The translations under genes and the position numbers were made by a program. Positions 23,957-35,984 of a stretch of DNA of 64,000 nt are shown here, in pieces. The stretch's first letter is position 1; every line of letters begins with the position of its first letter. The notes under the pieces are model-generated. The model saw only the letters and a list, made by a program, of their open reading frames with translations, was not told where the DNA came from and did no database searches. The stretch covers positions 94,501 to 158,500 of the forward strand of contig JAKOGI010001200.1 in the NCBI GenBank assembly GCA_029747015.1. The letters are read 5' to 3'. This DNA is from Carnegiea gigantea. Its lineage: Eukaryota; Streptophyta; Magnoliopsida; Caryophyllales; Cactaceae.

Positions 23957-26373
23957 TGTAAAGCTTGTCATAGAATTATAAATTAAATTGCTACTTAATT
24001 TATAAATAAGGTTTATAGTATAGGAAAGTAGGGATCGATCCCACGAAGAGAGATATAAATTCTTAGGTTTACCTAATATCTAATTCAAGTTTTGCCAAAT
24101 TAATTTATATAAATCCAAATTAAGCTGCGAAAAAAATATGAAAAATTACTTGCTAATACCACTAAATATTTAAGCCTAATTTTGGAAAGAAAAAAATAGT
24201 AAATACTTACCCTAAATATTCTGGAAAAATAAAAACAGAAATAATCACATAATATTAAACTGAAAATTAAAACAGAAAATAACAAGCACAAAATTAGTAT
24301 CAAAAGGCACAGAAACTAATATCAATTAATATTCTATGGATTAATAAATTTATACCCATAGAATAATATGTTATTAATTTTAGAAAAATAAAAGCAGATA
24401 ATAGCTGTAAAAAATTAAAACAGAAAATAAAATATGAGATTAGAAAAATAATAAACTGCACTTAATTAAATAAAAACATAAATAATAAATTTACCCAGAT
24501 TGTTAAAAAAAATTTCTACACTTAATAAAACCCTAAAAACCAAAAATAAAAATTAAAAATGTAATTTTCATATTTATTAAACTGAAAACCTGACGTATTC
24601 AATTCACGAAATAATTTTGAAAAATTATCAAATAATTTTCAAAAATTTCAAAATTAAATAGAAGTAGATTAGGATAATAACTTAACACTGAAATCGAATA
24701 AAACAAGAAAATAGCACTAAAGAAACTATTTTTAGCCTAATTTCTAACAAACTAATAAATAATGACAAAATAGAATAGAAAATAAATATGAGAATTTAAC
24801 CAGAGCAAAAATCAGAATACGATTGATCTAAAATTACTAAGACACTCCTAGAAGACTACTCTTTTGGTGGGGTAAACGAAATTAATATTAAAATCTATAA
24901 ATTCAAGAATTAAAATTCACAAACTAAAGATTTTGCTAATTCCAAAATTACTAAATGACAACTGAAATACTAATCTATTAAGGGGGGATTTAAACTAAGC
25001 AATTATGCAAAGAACAATTAATTAATTAACAACTAAAAATACCAATAGTTAATTAATAGAATAACAAGAAAATATCAATCAAGAATAACGAAATCAAATA
25101 AATAACTCAACCTAATTATGCTTCACCATGCCCTCATTTATATCTATCATTAATACTATCCATTATTCATTTTTTTAATAGCTAGACACTAGAAAAAATC
25201 CACCAGCGGTTCTTCCTTGATTTTTAGTTTAACTTCTAAGACCAGTCTAGATTTAAACCCTTCTAATTAAATTAACCAATTCATACCAGCATAAACTAAC
25301 TAATTTAATACGTCTAGCCCTAGCAAATTACAATTACCAGCAATTATAATTAACTAGTCCTTGTTTGAAAATCTAATTCAACACATAATAAAATTAATCA
25401 AGACCAACCTCAAATTTGTTTTTATAATAACAATTTTAATGAATCAAATTCTCACAAGACATCAAAATTAAATAATGAAATAAATATGAATAACAATCAA
25501 CTTATCTCAAAATATAAATTTGACATGGTTTTACACAATCAAGTGGAGTGGAATAAAATTTAGACTAACATGTTAAATAAACCACAACCTAATTCATTTA
25601 ATATGTTTTGATTAAATGAAAGGAAAAACAAATAAAATAAACTAATTCTAAAGTACTAAGAATGAACTCGTGACTCAATTGCAGCCTCAGAGCAGCAGCA
25701 ATAGTGGTGGCTTGGGGGTGGTCAGGTGGGTGTCGTAGTGGCCCAGCACCACCAAAGAGGAGGGAGAAAAGGGACGATTATGATGATGGAGACGATATGT
25801 GAGAATGATGATGACCGTTTGGTGATGATGTTGCCGTGTATTTTATGGGAGATGGTGGTGATATGCGTGATATCTCCTGGGCTGCATAATGAGGGGTTTG
25901 GTGAGATGATGGGGTTAGGCCATTGCGGGAACGGTGGTGATGATGCTGCTTTTTATGATGAAGGTAGGCGTGATGTGTGGTTTTATAGGTGATGATGATG
26001 GATTAGTTGTGGGTTAAAGAAGAGGACGGTTGATATGGTGTGGAGAAGATGTGGCATGGAGAAGCTTGTGGAGTGAAAATAGGAAGACAGTGAGTGGTTT
26101 GTGGAGTTGGGAAGTGAGTGGGATAAAGACAAGGGAGTGATGTGGTTGTGAAGATGTAGAATCTTGGGCTTTTTTCTCTTTTGACTGATTCTTCTAGCTT
26201 TCTTTGACCTGATATTTTCCCTCCTTTTAGCTTAATCTCTCCACTTTTTTTTCATGAGTTTGGACTTAAACCTTTATTTTCTAAATAATGTAAAAACGAT
26301 GAATATTAGCCAAATTAATAAAATAAAATAAATTAATAAAATATAAAAAATATGCGTAAAATGAGACTTATCA
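23957..26373 (-). repeat. 3' LTR of element A, right arm of the palindrome
   Basis: On the minus strand it starts TGATAAGTCTCATTTTACGC at 26373 and ends GCTTTACA at 23957, 2417 bp. It is preceded by a polypurine-like tract. The TATA-like TTTTATA at 25981-25987 corresponds to the TATA box of the left arm. An 88-codon + strand frame at 25726-25992 is low-complexity Asp/Met/Gly text inside the LTR and not a gene. Confidence 0.85.
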
Positions 26374-26388
26374 AATTATCCCACACTT
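26374..26388 (-). promoter_or_regulatory. Polypurine tract of element A
   Basis: Minus-strand AAGTGTGGGATAATT lies directly before the LTR start TGATAAG. The G-rich core and position fit the plus-strand primer of Athila-type elements. Confidence 0.65.
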
Positions 26389-27640
26389 AGACTTTGGACG
26401 TCCTCGTGTAACGGTATCCTAGAATATCTAATGATCTATCCTTGAACCTTTCTTATAAATCCTACATGAACATAAAATCAAACTAGACTCAACTTGGTCA
26501 AGAAAACTATTTTTGTGAAAATTAATAATCTAACTCCTTGTAGGTCAAGAAAATAAACATGTGGCTGTCCCTTAGAGTTTGAAACTCTAATTTCTTTTGT
26601 CAAGACAAGGAATTCAAACTATTTACCCCACTTACCCTAATAAATGCTAATTTAGAGGACTTTTAAAGGAATTTTGGCTTAACGTAAGAGGGTAGGAATA
26701 TTTGGATAAGTAGTGATATGGTGGTTTTCCTGGCCATGGAAAGCATCATACTTCACTTTACTTTTGAATTCATCCTTTAAATCTCACTTTGACCTTGCTC
26801 TCTGCTTCGAATATCTTTTTCCTTTGGGAGTGTGGTTGCATTTCTTCTCTTTGAGCCATGCTCAAGCAAGATAGTAATATAAATTGTATTCAATTGATTT
26901 TCCTATCTTGCTTAACACATCGGTACCTCACAGTATTGACTTGGATTTGGATTGAAAGTACTGACAACTTTGAATTAGAAAATACCACCTGATATCGATT
27001 TCATTGCTTGCACTGAGGATGCTTCCTAACCAGTTAACCTAGGGTTTAGGCATGTGGACTTTTGACTCTGTGGAGTTTATTCAATGAGGTTTCCCAAGAA
27101 TATAGGAATTAGGCTCAAACTGGGCTTCTAGTGGAATAACGTTAGGTAGGCAATATGTGGCTCATGTAGTGCTTTATTCCTAATGTCTCTATCCATTTTA
27201 GCATGCAACAAGGGCAAATAAAACTAAACAGTCAAGATTGATCACCCTTCTAAAAGAAATTAGTAAAAGTAATTTTACTATTTTCTCAAAATTCAAAAAT
27301 CCTCCTAAGTGGCAATCAACGACTTATAGACTTACCCTACTCAAAGAAATATTCAAAAAAAATTTTGAAAAATATAAGAGCAAGAAGTAATCTAGAAAGA
27401 CTCACACTCATATATTTTTATAAGGACTCAAAAATGACTTTTTTTTAGGGTATAAATAAAATGCAAGACAACCTGAATTAAATGTAGGTTACACACTCAC
27501 ACTTAGTTTATGCATTGTCCCTAATGCATACAAAATAATAAAAGGAAAAAAAGGTACTGAAAGCAAATTAAAAACTTCCCTGAAAAATATTGCGTTGCCT
27601 CTCAACCAGCACCTTTATTTACAGTCGTTAGCTCGATAAT
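26389..27640 (-). other. Element A 3' untranslated region
   Basis: About 1.25 kb of non-coding sequence between the end of pol and the polypurine tract. No frame or known domain is visible. A long 3' region at this place is usual in Athila-type elements. Confidence 0.5.
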
Positions 27641-27647
27641 GTGAAGC

Positions 27648-28661
27648 TCATGGATCCTTTAGAGTGATTTCTTCAATGACATTCACAAAGTCTCCATTTC
27701 TGACATGTTTCAACCTATGTCCATTCACTTTGAAAATTTTGTTAGTGGCTAAGCTTTGAATCTCAATAGCATCATAAGGATGGATACTAGTTACTACAAA
27801 AGGTCCTAGCCATCTAGATTTAAGCTTGCCCAGGAAGAGTCTTAATTTAGAATTGAATAGCAGAACTTTTTCACCTACTTTCTTTCCTAGACAACTTAGC
27901 ATCCTGAAATGCCTTGGTCTTACCCTTATAAATCACAGAATTGTCATAGACCTCTAATCTCAATTTCTCTAATTCCTGTAACAGCAATTTTCTTTACTTA
28001 CCTGCCAAGTCATAAGCTAGGTTGCACTACTTAACAACCTAATAAAATTTATGCTCTAATTCAACGGGCATATGACAGGACTTCTCAAAAACTAATCAGT
28101 AAGGTGACATGCCTATAGGTGTCTTGTATGTAGTCCGATAAGCCTAAAGAGCTTCCTCTAACCTAAGGCTCTAATATTTTCTTTCTAGGTTGACCACTTT
28201 CTCTAAAATATTTTTAATCTCCCCATTTGAAATGTCAACTTGGCCATTTGTTTGGAGGTGATAACCAGTAGACACCTTATGAGTAACGTAATATTTAGCT
28301 AACAGGGTGCCTAAGGTTTTGTTGCAGAAATGTGTCCCCTATCACTAGTGAGTGCTTTAGGTACTCCACATCTATGCAGAATATGAGATTTGACATTTTA
28401 AACCACAATCTTCGCATCGTGAGTTCTAGTAGCCACAACTTCAATCCATTTAAAGACATAATCCACAAACAAGAGAATATATGTATGACCACATGAAGTG
28501 GGAAAGGGTTCTATGAAATCAACATCCCACACATCAAAAATTTCACAAACACAAATGCTATGTAAGGCCATTTGATTTTTTCCAGATAGATTACCTGTTC
28601 TCTGACAAGGTTCACATCGCCTGCAAAATTCATAAGCATCTTTAAAGATCAAAGCCAGTAA
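27648..28661 (-). pseudogene. Element A integrase remnant
   Basis: On the minus strand 28652-28398 gives EFCRRCEPCQRTGNLSGKN (CC half of the zinc finger), then VWDVDFIEPFP and YVFKWIEVVAT of the core, with first catalytic Asp in DVDF. A frame change leads to short pieces (28492-28295). 27902-27648 gives KVGEKVLLFNSKLRLFLGKL, SRWLGPFVV and FKVNGHRLKHV, the C-terminal part typical of Athila/Tat elements. Stops and frameshifts lie between, so no complete enzyme is encoded. Confidence 0.82.
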
Positions 28662-29547
28662 AGACCGCTTCCTAAGACTTTGTGAGCTGTTCTCTTAGGT
28701 CCAAAATGTCCCCCACTCTCAGAAGAATGACAAGTGGTGAGAATGGAATGAATTTCATTATCATCTACACATCGTCTAATAATCTGATCACTACGAAACT
28801 TTCATAAGTAGGGGTCACCCCATAGGTAGTACTTAGCTTGGGCTCTAATTTTCTCCTTCTCGGCTCTAGTCGAGTTTGTGGGAAATTCCTTAGTCACTAG
28901 GTAATTGACTATGCCTACATATCAAGGGGGACTACCAGTAGCCATAGCATACAAAGTCTTATATAGGAACTGGTCACTAAGTGAGGTTCCTTTTTCCCCA
29001 TTCTCTAGCCTACTCAAATGGTCAGCTACCAAATTTTGTGCTGCAGGCTTCTCTACTATCTCAACGTCAAACTCTTGGAGTAATAAAAGCCATCTAATCA
29101 ACCTAGGTTTAGAGTCATTCTTTTGTAACAAAGCTTTGAGAGCAGCATGGTCAGAAAAGTCAATAACTTTCACACCAACCAAATAAGGACGAAATTTCTC
29201 AAGACCAAAAACAACAACATGCAACTCTTTCTCAGTAGCGGTGTAATTTCTCTGTGCATGATCAAGAGTTCAAGAAGCATAGCATATTGCATGGGGTACT
29301 CTTCCTGTTCTTTGACCTAAAACTGCCCCTATAACTTTATCACTAGCATCGCACATCAATTCAAAGGGTAGGGCCTAGTTTAGGGGTTGGACTATAGGAG
29401 TAGTGGTCTGTTTCATTTTTAATTAATCGAATGCTTTTATACGATCTTCATTAAAGTCAAAACAAGCATCCTTAGCAAGCATATCACACAAAGGAGAAGT
29501 AATTTTAGAAAAGTCTTTGATAAATCTACGATAAAATCTAACATGTC
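28662..29547 (-). pseudogene. Element A RNase H and connection region
   Basis: Minus-strand 29224-28922 gives [30 protein letters not shown] and [19 protein letters not shown], then [15 protein letters not shown]. This is the gypsy RNase H end. Upstream pieces include LMCDASDKVIGAVLGQ (around 29350) with the RNase H Asp. Downstream pieces up to the integrase zinc finger are broken by stops. Confidence 0.8.
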
Positions 29548-30219
29548 CTAAAAAGGATCTGACTTCTCTAACAGTTTGAGGAAAGGCGAAGACTGAATAA
29601 TTTTAACTTGTGCTTTGTCTACCTCTAATCCCTTAGCAGAAACAATATATCCTAAGACTACACCATGCTTAATCATAAACTGACACTTTTTAAAATTCAA
29701 AACCAAATTGGTTTCAATGCATCGCCTAAGTACTAAAGTGAGATGATGCAAGCACCCATCAAAAGAATCACCATGAATAATAAAATTATCCATGAAAACC
29801 TCCATAATTTTGGTGATAAAGTCAGAAAAAATGCTCATCATACATCTTTGAAGTGTGGCCGGTGCATTACATAAATCAAACGGCATCCTCCTAAAAGCAT
29901 AAGTGCCAAATGGGCAAGTGAAGGTGGTTTTTTCCTAATCCTCAGGGGCCATTGGGACTTGGATATACCCACCCATCTAGGAAACAATAATAAGACCTAC
30001 CAGCTAGCCTCTCTAACATTTGCTCCATGAAAAGTAAAGGAAAGTGGTCTTTCTTGGGGGCCTTTTTCAGTTTGCTATAATCTATACAGACTCTCCAGAC
30101 ACTCTGAACTTGAGTAGGAAATAACTCCCCCTCTTTGTTCTGAACTATGGTTATCCCCCATTTCTTTGGTACCACATGTATAGGGCTCACCCAATCAGAA
30201 TCAGCTATAGGATAAATCA
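29548..30219 (-). pseudogene. Element A reverse transcriptase, main part
   Basis: On the minus strand the frame resumes at 30219 with IYPIADSDWVSPIHVVPKKW and RVCIDYSKL, DHFPLLFMEQMLERLAG, then a frameshift near 29945. 29886-29548 continues with MPFDLCNAPATLQRCMM and EVFMDNFIIHGDSFDGCL, where the YMDD box reads FMDN. The start of the domain is at 49436-49634, separated by D. The sequence DGV-IYP rejoins exactly when D and one TCA copy are removed. Confidence 0.87.
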
Positions 30220-30520
30220 CACTACAAAAATATGCATATTCTGATACGAAAAAGTTTGTATCTAAATCTACCGTCCCTGATCATATTTGGAAACGAATAT
30301 AGTTTTTGTTTCAAATAGATATGAAAATTGGAAACAAAAAGCAATTTCGTATCTAATAGATATGAAATGTATTCGTTTCAGAATTAGGAAGTTCGTTTCA
30401 AATAGCAACGAAATTTAGAAACCAAAAATATCGAGTGTTGAATAGAAACAAAAGTGTTCGTTTCAATCTAAAAAAGTTCATTTCAAATAATAGCCTCAGA
30501 GGCTTTATTTTCTAATATGT
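30220..30520 (+). repeat. Left terminus and subterminal repeats of CACTA D
   Basis: CACTACAAAAATA is followed by dense short motifs in both orientations: 'gaaacgaa', 'cgtttc', 'gatatgaaa', 'gtatctaa'. In CACTA elements such clusters bind the TNPA-like protein. The matching cluster at the right end lies within about 49230-49432. Confidence 0.8.
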
Positions 30521-30793
30521 GTAATCAATTCTATGGCGAAGTGCAACATTTTTTGTTTCTAAATTGCCATTTTTATTGTTGATTACAGGTTATATTTTAC
30601 AGAATTTCACTAAGTTTGCAATCCTTGTACACAGTAACAATAATAAACAACATATATATGAGCCAAATGCCAGAATACACCGATGTACACATATATAATT
30701 GTATACATAGATGAGATATCCACTCAAAACCATTACAACTTGCTGGTGAAGTTCCAAACACAACCTAGGTTCCAAGCCCAACCACATACTAGC
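30521..30793. other. CACTA D interior, left
   Basis: AT-rich, with short chance frames only (30590-30787 -, 30683-30871 +). Nothing recognised. Confidence 0.4.
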
Positions 30794-31033
30794 CTATCTA
30801 AAAATTATTCCACCTTTGTTGAACATATCCTTAATGTGAGGGGATGCAAGTATGAGAGATCTAAGTATTAGGACCTCGAGAAATTTAAGTCTTGCAAAAG
30901 TATCCATTGTTTGTTTGAATTCTTCATTAGTCAATGTAAGCTCTCGACTTTCGACAGAAAACATGTGAATAGACCAAGCCTTGTTGATGCCTCTGGTGGA
31001 AGAAAAAGTTACATCATCATTAACTTGTGTTAC
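30794..31033 (-). pseudogene. Possible captured gene fragment in CACTA D
   Basis: The minus strand from 31033 to a TAG at 30796-30794 is open. It reads VTQVNDDVTFSSTRGINKAW, IHMFSVESRELTLTNEEFKQ and DTFARLKFLEVLIL. On the other side of element E the same frame continues upstream to an ATG at 47982-47980. The whole would be about 87 codons. The phrase FARLKFLEVLIL resembles the NB-ARC to LRR junction of plant NLR proteins, but this is a weak likeness. It could be part of a captured host exon or of a TNPA-like gene. It was cut by the insertion of E. Confidence 0.35.
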
Positions 31034-32336
31034 TGATAAGTGCTTAACGTATATATTATTTTAGGGTCATTTTCCTCCATTTTTAGGAAAAATTGTGTGC
31101 CCTATGTTATAGTTTATACTCTTTTTCCCGTTTTATGCTTGGGTCTGGTTGTTTGATGATATTTATAGAATTTTAGGCCATTTTGACCCAACCTTTGACC
31201 CTCATTTAGATGTAGTTTGACTAATCATGGATGTCCCTATGTTGCTATGCCCGTGGAAGAGAGGAAGAATAGAAGAATGACGAGCCAGCCAGCACCACGG
31301 TCTGCCGGTGATAGATGCCACTGTTCGTGGTGAAATCATAACTACTAATCTCTTCGTTTTCCCTTATCATGAGGCCGAGGTCGATTGGATTTTCCTATAA
31401 ATAGGGTCATTTTCACAGCAGAAAGACCATCATCCCATCCAGTCCCTCCAAGTAGATTAGGATTTTAGGTTAGAGAGAGTTGAGAGCACGTAAAAGAAGA
31501 TTCGCGAGGATGCGATTTGGTTCTGTAATCGAAAGATTCAAGCACGCATTTTGGCTAAGCAAGCTATTCTCTCTTCTGTTCTCTTTTCTCTTTAGATTTG
31601 TCATTTTAGAGTACTTAGATGTTTAATTTAATCATACGTGAGTAGTTTAATTTTTGTCTAGGGATTTAAGAGTTTATGAAAGTATAGCTGGATCATGTTT
31701 AAATCTAGAGAATTGTGCTTATTTTGATGATTGGTTTGATTTCGTTTTTTCGAGTTATTATCATGTTGTTAGTAGATTTTTGGCCAAAGTTTGCCTGCAC
31801 TTGAAACAATCGGGTGAAAAACTGAAAGGTGGCATTTAGTTATTGGACTGCTTAATTAGACCTGACATAATGTCTTCTCAAAAGAGAGATATGTATGTTA
31901 AGAGGACTAGAAAGTGATCGAAAATACCTAACTTGGATTAAGACAAATTGGTCCGAAAGAACGACTTTTGCTTAGTGTAGGTAAATTTGGTTGAGTTCGA
32001 AGGAATAAACTCAATTTTTAGAGAGATTGCAATTCTTTGAAATTAACCGATTACAGAAAAGCACATGTTCATTAATTTGATACAATCAACTTTCATAACT
32101 ACGTGAATTCCTAGGTGTTTTCTCCTTAATTGATTTAAAAATTAGTGAACTAGAAGTTGTTAAATTAAAACCCATTGAATTAGTTATAATTGTTTTCTTA
32201 TCTTCGTATTTTTATCAATCTAAAGTTTGGATTCAATTAGCATTTCTTGAGAGAATATAGCCCAATAGATCAACCCAGTCCCTGTGGAATCGACCTTGAT
32301 TTGCTACAACGGCACTATGCGCTTACAGGCCTATCA
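31034..32336 (+). repeat. 5' LTR of element E
   Basis: 1303 bp, starting TGATAAGTGCTTAACG and ending CCTATCA. A TATA box, TATAAATA, lies at 31396-31403 and is repeated at 35763-35770 in the 3' LTR. The last 60 bases contain 'gtggaatcgacc', a phrase common near the ends of gypsy LTRs. Confidence 0.92.
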
Positions 32337-35300
32337 AGTTTTTTGGCACCGTATTGGGTTTTTCTCAGTAAGTTTGACTAAGCATTTTGTTTTCCTTTGA
32401 ACAAAAAAAACCCAAAAAAAAAAAAAACGATTTAGAAAAATAAAAAAATTAAAAGAAAAAATTACAACGATGGCAATATTTTATTTTTCTCAATTCGAGC
32501 ATAAATTATTTTGGAGGTATTTTAAGCGATTAAATATTTTTTCTTGCTCAATGTGGTTATTGTGTGGGTAAATGGGAAATAGTGGACATCGTTGATGATA
32601 GTGTGAATAGTAAAACCTGTACTCTTTTAGAGTATTGGGATTTTCATGGTACAAATGTTCATGATGCATGATATTTACTTGAGTGAATTGCTTGGGATTC
32701 ATTTGAATTTAAGAAGGCTAGTCGTGTTTCTACATATTCATTTTCTGATCCTTGTACATTTTATTCTAGATCTTATTATGCTTCTTTTCTAAGTGATTTC
32801 TGTAATTCTTCTGACTTGTGTCCTTATTATGCATGCAATGCTCAACCTGATTTTGTATCACCCATGGACAATACTGATGTTGTCCTATCCTTACTTGATT
32901 CATCCTTTCCTTTAGCTCAGTGCACGAGGCTTGAGGCAGGTGAACCTTTTGGGTTAGTTGCTAGGTTTGATGTTGTTGACGCATGTTTTAAGTCAGATGA
33001 TATTTTATATGAGGTGCATGATCTAGATGAGACTCCTTTGGAGGGGTCATGTGATGTGTTCATGCATAAGGAGTCTCCTAGCCTTGGTTTTGATGATAGT
33101 GTTGTCCCTAATCCCCTTGATCATGCTCTTGTTTCCCCTATATGTTCATTACTCTTTCCTTTCCCTGAATATTACATTGACACGCCGATTACAAATCTTA
33201 TGATTTTTTTATGCTAATGTTGATTTGGGCTATGAGGTTAATATGTTCAATATGTTTAGTGGGAATGCTAATAATTTTGTGTCCTTAGCTTGCTTTAGTG
33301 GGTTTAATGCCTTTCTTGATCCATATTACATGTACGTAGAGGACTTACCTAGGAAAATCACATGGACTACATTCTTGAATCCTTCCTACGATTTTTCTAT
33401 GGCCATTGATAAAGTTAAGAGGATACCTATACTCTTTGGTGTGATTTTTATTATTGCATCTTAACTTTTATTTTCTGAATTGTGGTCCCAGGAGTTTGAT
33501 AAGCTCCTACGTGCTTTGACGGGATCTGATTTAAAGGGCCCAGTCTTGACATGGTGATGGAGTAGCTGATGCTCCCCGTGCCCCGATTATTATGAGGTCG
33601 GATAGCTTAAGTGCACTCTGCACCTAACCTGGTGAGATCATTTTCTTTTGGTCCCCTTCTCTAAGTTTTCTTTCCTTTGAATAATAATAGTTTATCTAAA
33701 CATGGGGGAAGGGTAGTTTCTATGTTTTTTATTTCAGTTATTAGTTTGCATTCTTGTTAGAGCATATAGTTTTAGGTTTCTTTTTGTTTGCACGTTGCAT
33801 TTAGTTGATTTTTAGATTTGCATTGTATATTTTCATATATAAATGGTGAGGATTGGTTTAAGATAACCTCCAATGATATGTTTGTTAGGAAAAATAGCTT
33901 TCATGAGTTTGCGTAGATTTTTATGTGTAATCCTTTTTGGTGCTAAAATTTTTGAAGGTTTTGTAAATATTCTTGTTTTGACCCTTATCTTAATTGGAAA
34001 CTATTTTATCCCTTGGAGTCTTTAGCACTAATGTTGGTACATGGAGTCGTTTCATGAGCTAATTGAGACTTTGGCAGATATCTCGTGAGATTTTAAGCCT
34101 TATTTGGACTAATCATTATATTTAGTCTCATGTTTCTTTCATGTGTGTCACTTTTCCATGTTGCATCTCTAAAACTTGTCTAGATTCTCGTTCGAAACTA
34201 CATTAGCATGGGCATAGTTGATGATATGATAGAGGCATTCTTTCTTTGGTTATTTCAGCCACATAGCCAAATAGCCTATCCTTGTGTACATGTTTTTTTC
34301 CCCTTTGGTAGCCCCTTTGAGCTTATATCCATCTTTATTGTGATCCTTTTATATTAGCCCTTGGCCAAACACATATTCCTACCTTTAAACCAAGTCTATG
34401 GAGCATCACTTCATCAATGTAGTAGGTGGTTTTAGAAATAATTAAGTTTAAGGTGGCATTGGTATGTTGGTTTATTGAGGGCTTGATGATATTGAGCGTT
34501 TGCTTTGATTCCCTCTTATTTAGGTTATGTGTATATATGTATTTAATTGTGAGTTGATAATTAGTGATCCTATGTCTTTCAATAATTGTAATTTTCATTT
34601 CATTTCCCAAAAACAAGAAAAAAGAAACAAAGTTATGTTGAAGAAAAAGAAAAAAAAGGTCATGTTGTGAAAAAGAAAACAAAAAAACAAAAAAAAAACC
34701 TAAGTTGATTAGCATTGGATGTGTAAAAAGCTTGTGTTTCTTCTTTGTCAACTCATTTCCTATCTAATTCATTAGGGTATGTTCATTGAATTGTTAAGTT
34801 TGGAGTGTTGGTGAACTTATTGGTTAGTTAGTGGTTTGTTGGTTGCTCCCTAATCACTTGGCTGAGTAGCTCCACATTGCCTAACTGCATTTGTCCACTC
34901 CTTTCCCTTAACCCTTCTGGCCCGCATTACAACCCAAATAAAATCCTCTTGATTGTCTTGTGTACATTGCATTTCTAGTGATGGAAAATTTGAGAGTCTT
35001 TGCAACCATATGGTAGATTGCTTCTTTGGAATGAGTTTTGAGTGAACCTATGCTATATTTTAAACACATGAGTGCAAGTGATTCACATTTCCCCAAAGTG
35101 AGGTTTTACCAGTCTATTTGGCTCTACTCAATTTCATGTGCTTGCATGATGTGCTTTGTAGTTCTTTGGCGGTGATCTGATGTCAAGCTTGTGGTCACAT
35201 ATTTTTTCGAGAACCTTCTCCTTTTAATTTTGAAATGTGTTGTACACTATTTAGGATTGTCATTGATTGCTATTCTTGCTTGTGATATGCTATGGCTTGC

Positions 35301-35402
35301 TAACTTTAAGGCGTTTGTTTCGTTTTGAGTCCTAGATGCATTTCTACTTGTCGGTTTTTGATAGTGTTTGCTTATACGTAGCAGTTTAAGCATAGGAGAG
35401 TT
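32337..35402 (+). other. Internal region of element E
   Basis: 3066 bp, starting with the primer-site-like AGTTTTTTGGCACCG and ending at the polypurine tract CATAGGAGAGTT (35391-35402). It contains two adjoining frames described separately. After them it is AT-rich and non-coding, with an A/G-rich patch at 34610-34700 and a purine-rich 'acatgggggaagggta' near 33700. A 138-codon minus-strand frame (34335-34751) is low-complexity and not supported as a gene. Confidence 0.7.
32816..33464 (+). pseudogene. Uncharacterised ORF of element E, in two frames
   Basis: 32816-33217 encodes an acidic protein with pieces such as DDILYEVHDLDETPLEGSCD and SLGFDDSVVPNPLDHALVSP. A stop and frame change near 33217 lead to 33225-33464, with FSGFNAFLDPYYMYVEDLPR. 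Codon-like structure and joinable frames suggest a former single protein of about 215 residues, possibly longer upstream. I do not recognise a gag, protease or polymerase motif. It might be a diverged gag-like protein or an element-specific protein. Confidence 0.45.
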
Positions 35403-35984
35403 TGATAAGTGCTTAACCTATATATTATTTTAGGGTTATTGTCCTCCATTTTTAGGAAAAATTATATGCTTTATTGTAGTTTATATTCTTTTTCCCGTTT
35501 TATGCTTGGGTATAGTTGTTTGATGATATTTGCAGGATTTTAGGCCATTTTAACCTAACCTTTGACCCTCATTTAGATGTATTTTGACTCACCGTGGATG
35601 CCCCTAAGTTGTTATGCCTGTGGAGGAGAGGAAGAATAGAAGAATGACGAGCCAGTCAGCGCCACGGTCTGCTCGTGGTAGATGCTACAGTCCGTGGTGG
35701 AAGCTTAACTGCTAATCTCTTCATTTTCCCTCATTGTGTGGCTGAGGTTGGTTGGGTTTTTCTATAAATAGGGCCATTTTCACGGCAAAAAGACCATCCT
35801 CCCATCCGTTTCATTTCCCCTCTTCAAGTACATTAGGATTTTAGCTTAGAGAGAGTTGAGAGTAAGTAGAAGAAGAAGATCCGCGAGGAAGCGGGATCGG
35901 GTTCTGCAATCGAAAGATTCAAGCACGCATTTTGGCTAAGCAAACTCTTTCCCTTCTCTTCTCTTTTCTCTTTAGATTTATCAT
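35403..35984 (+). repeat. 3' LTR of element E, left part
   Basis: It begins TGATAAGTGCTTAACC after the polypurine tract and contains TATAAATA at 35763-35770. It is broken by element F after ATCAT (35980-35984) and continues at 47220. Confidence 0.9.

Noticed and set aside
25726..25992. 88-codon + strand frame rich in Met, Asp and Gly
   Set aside because: It lies inside the LTR of A, with low-complexity GAT/GGT text, and the inverted LTR arm does not keep the frame.
34335..34751. 138-codon minus-strand frame
   Set aside because: AT-rich, Phe/Asn/Ile-rich text from an A/G-rich patch in E, with no domain or conserved pattern.
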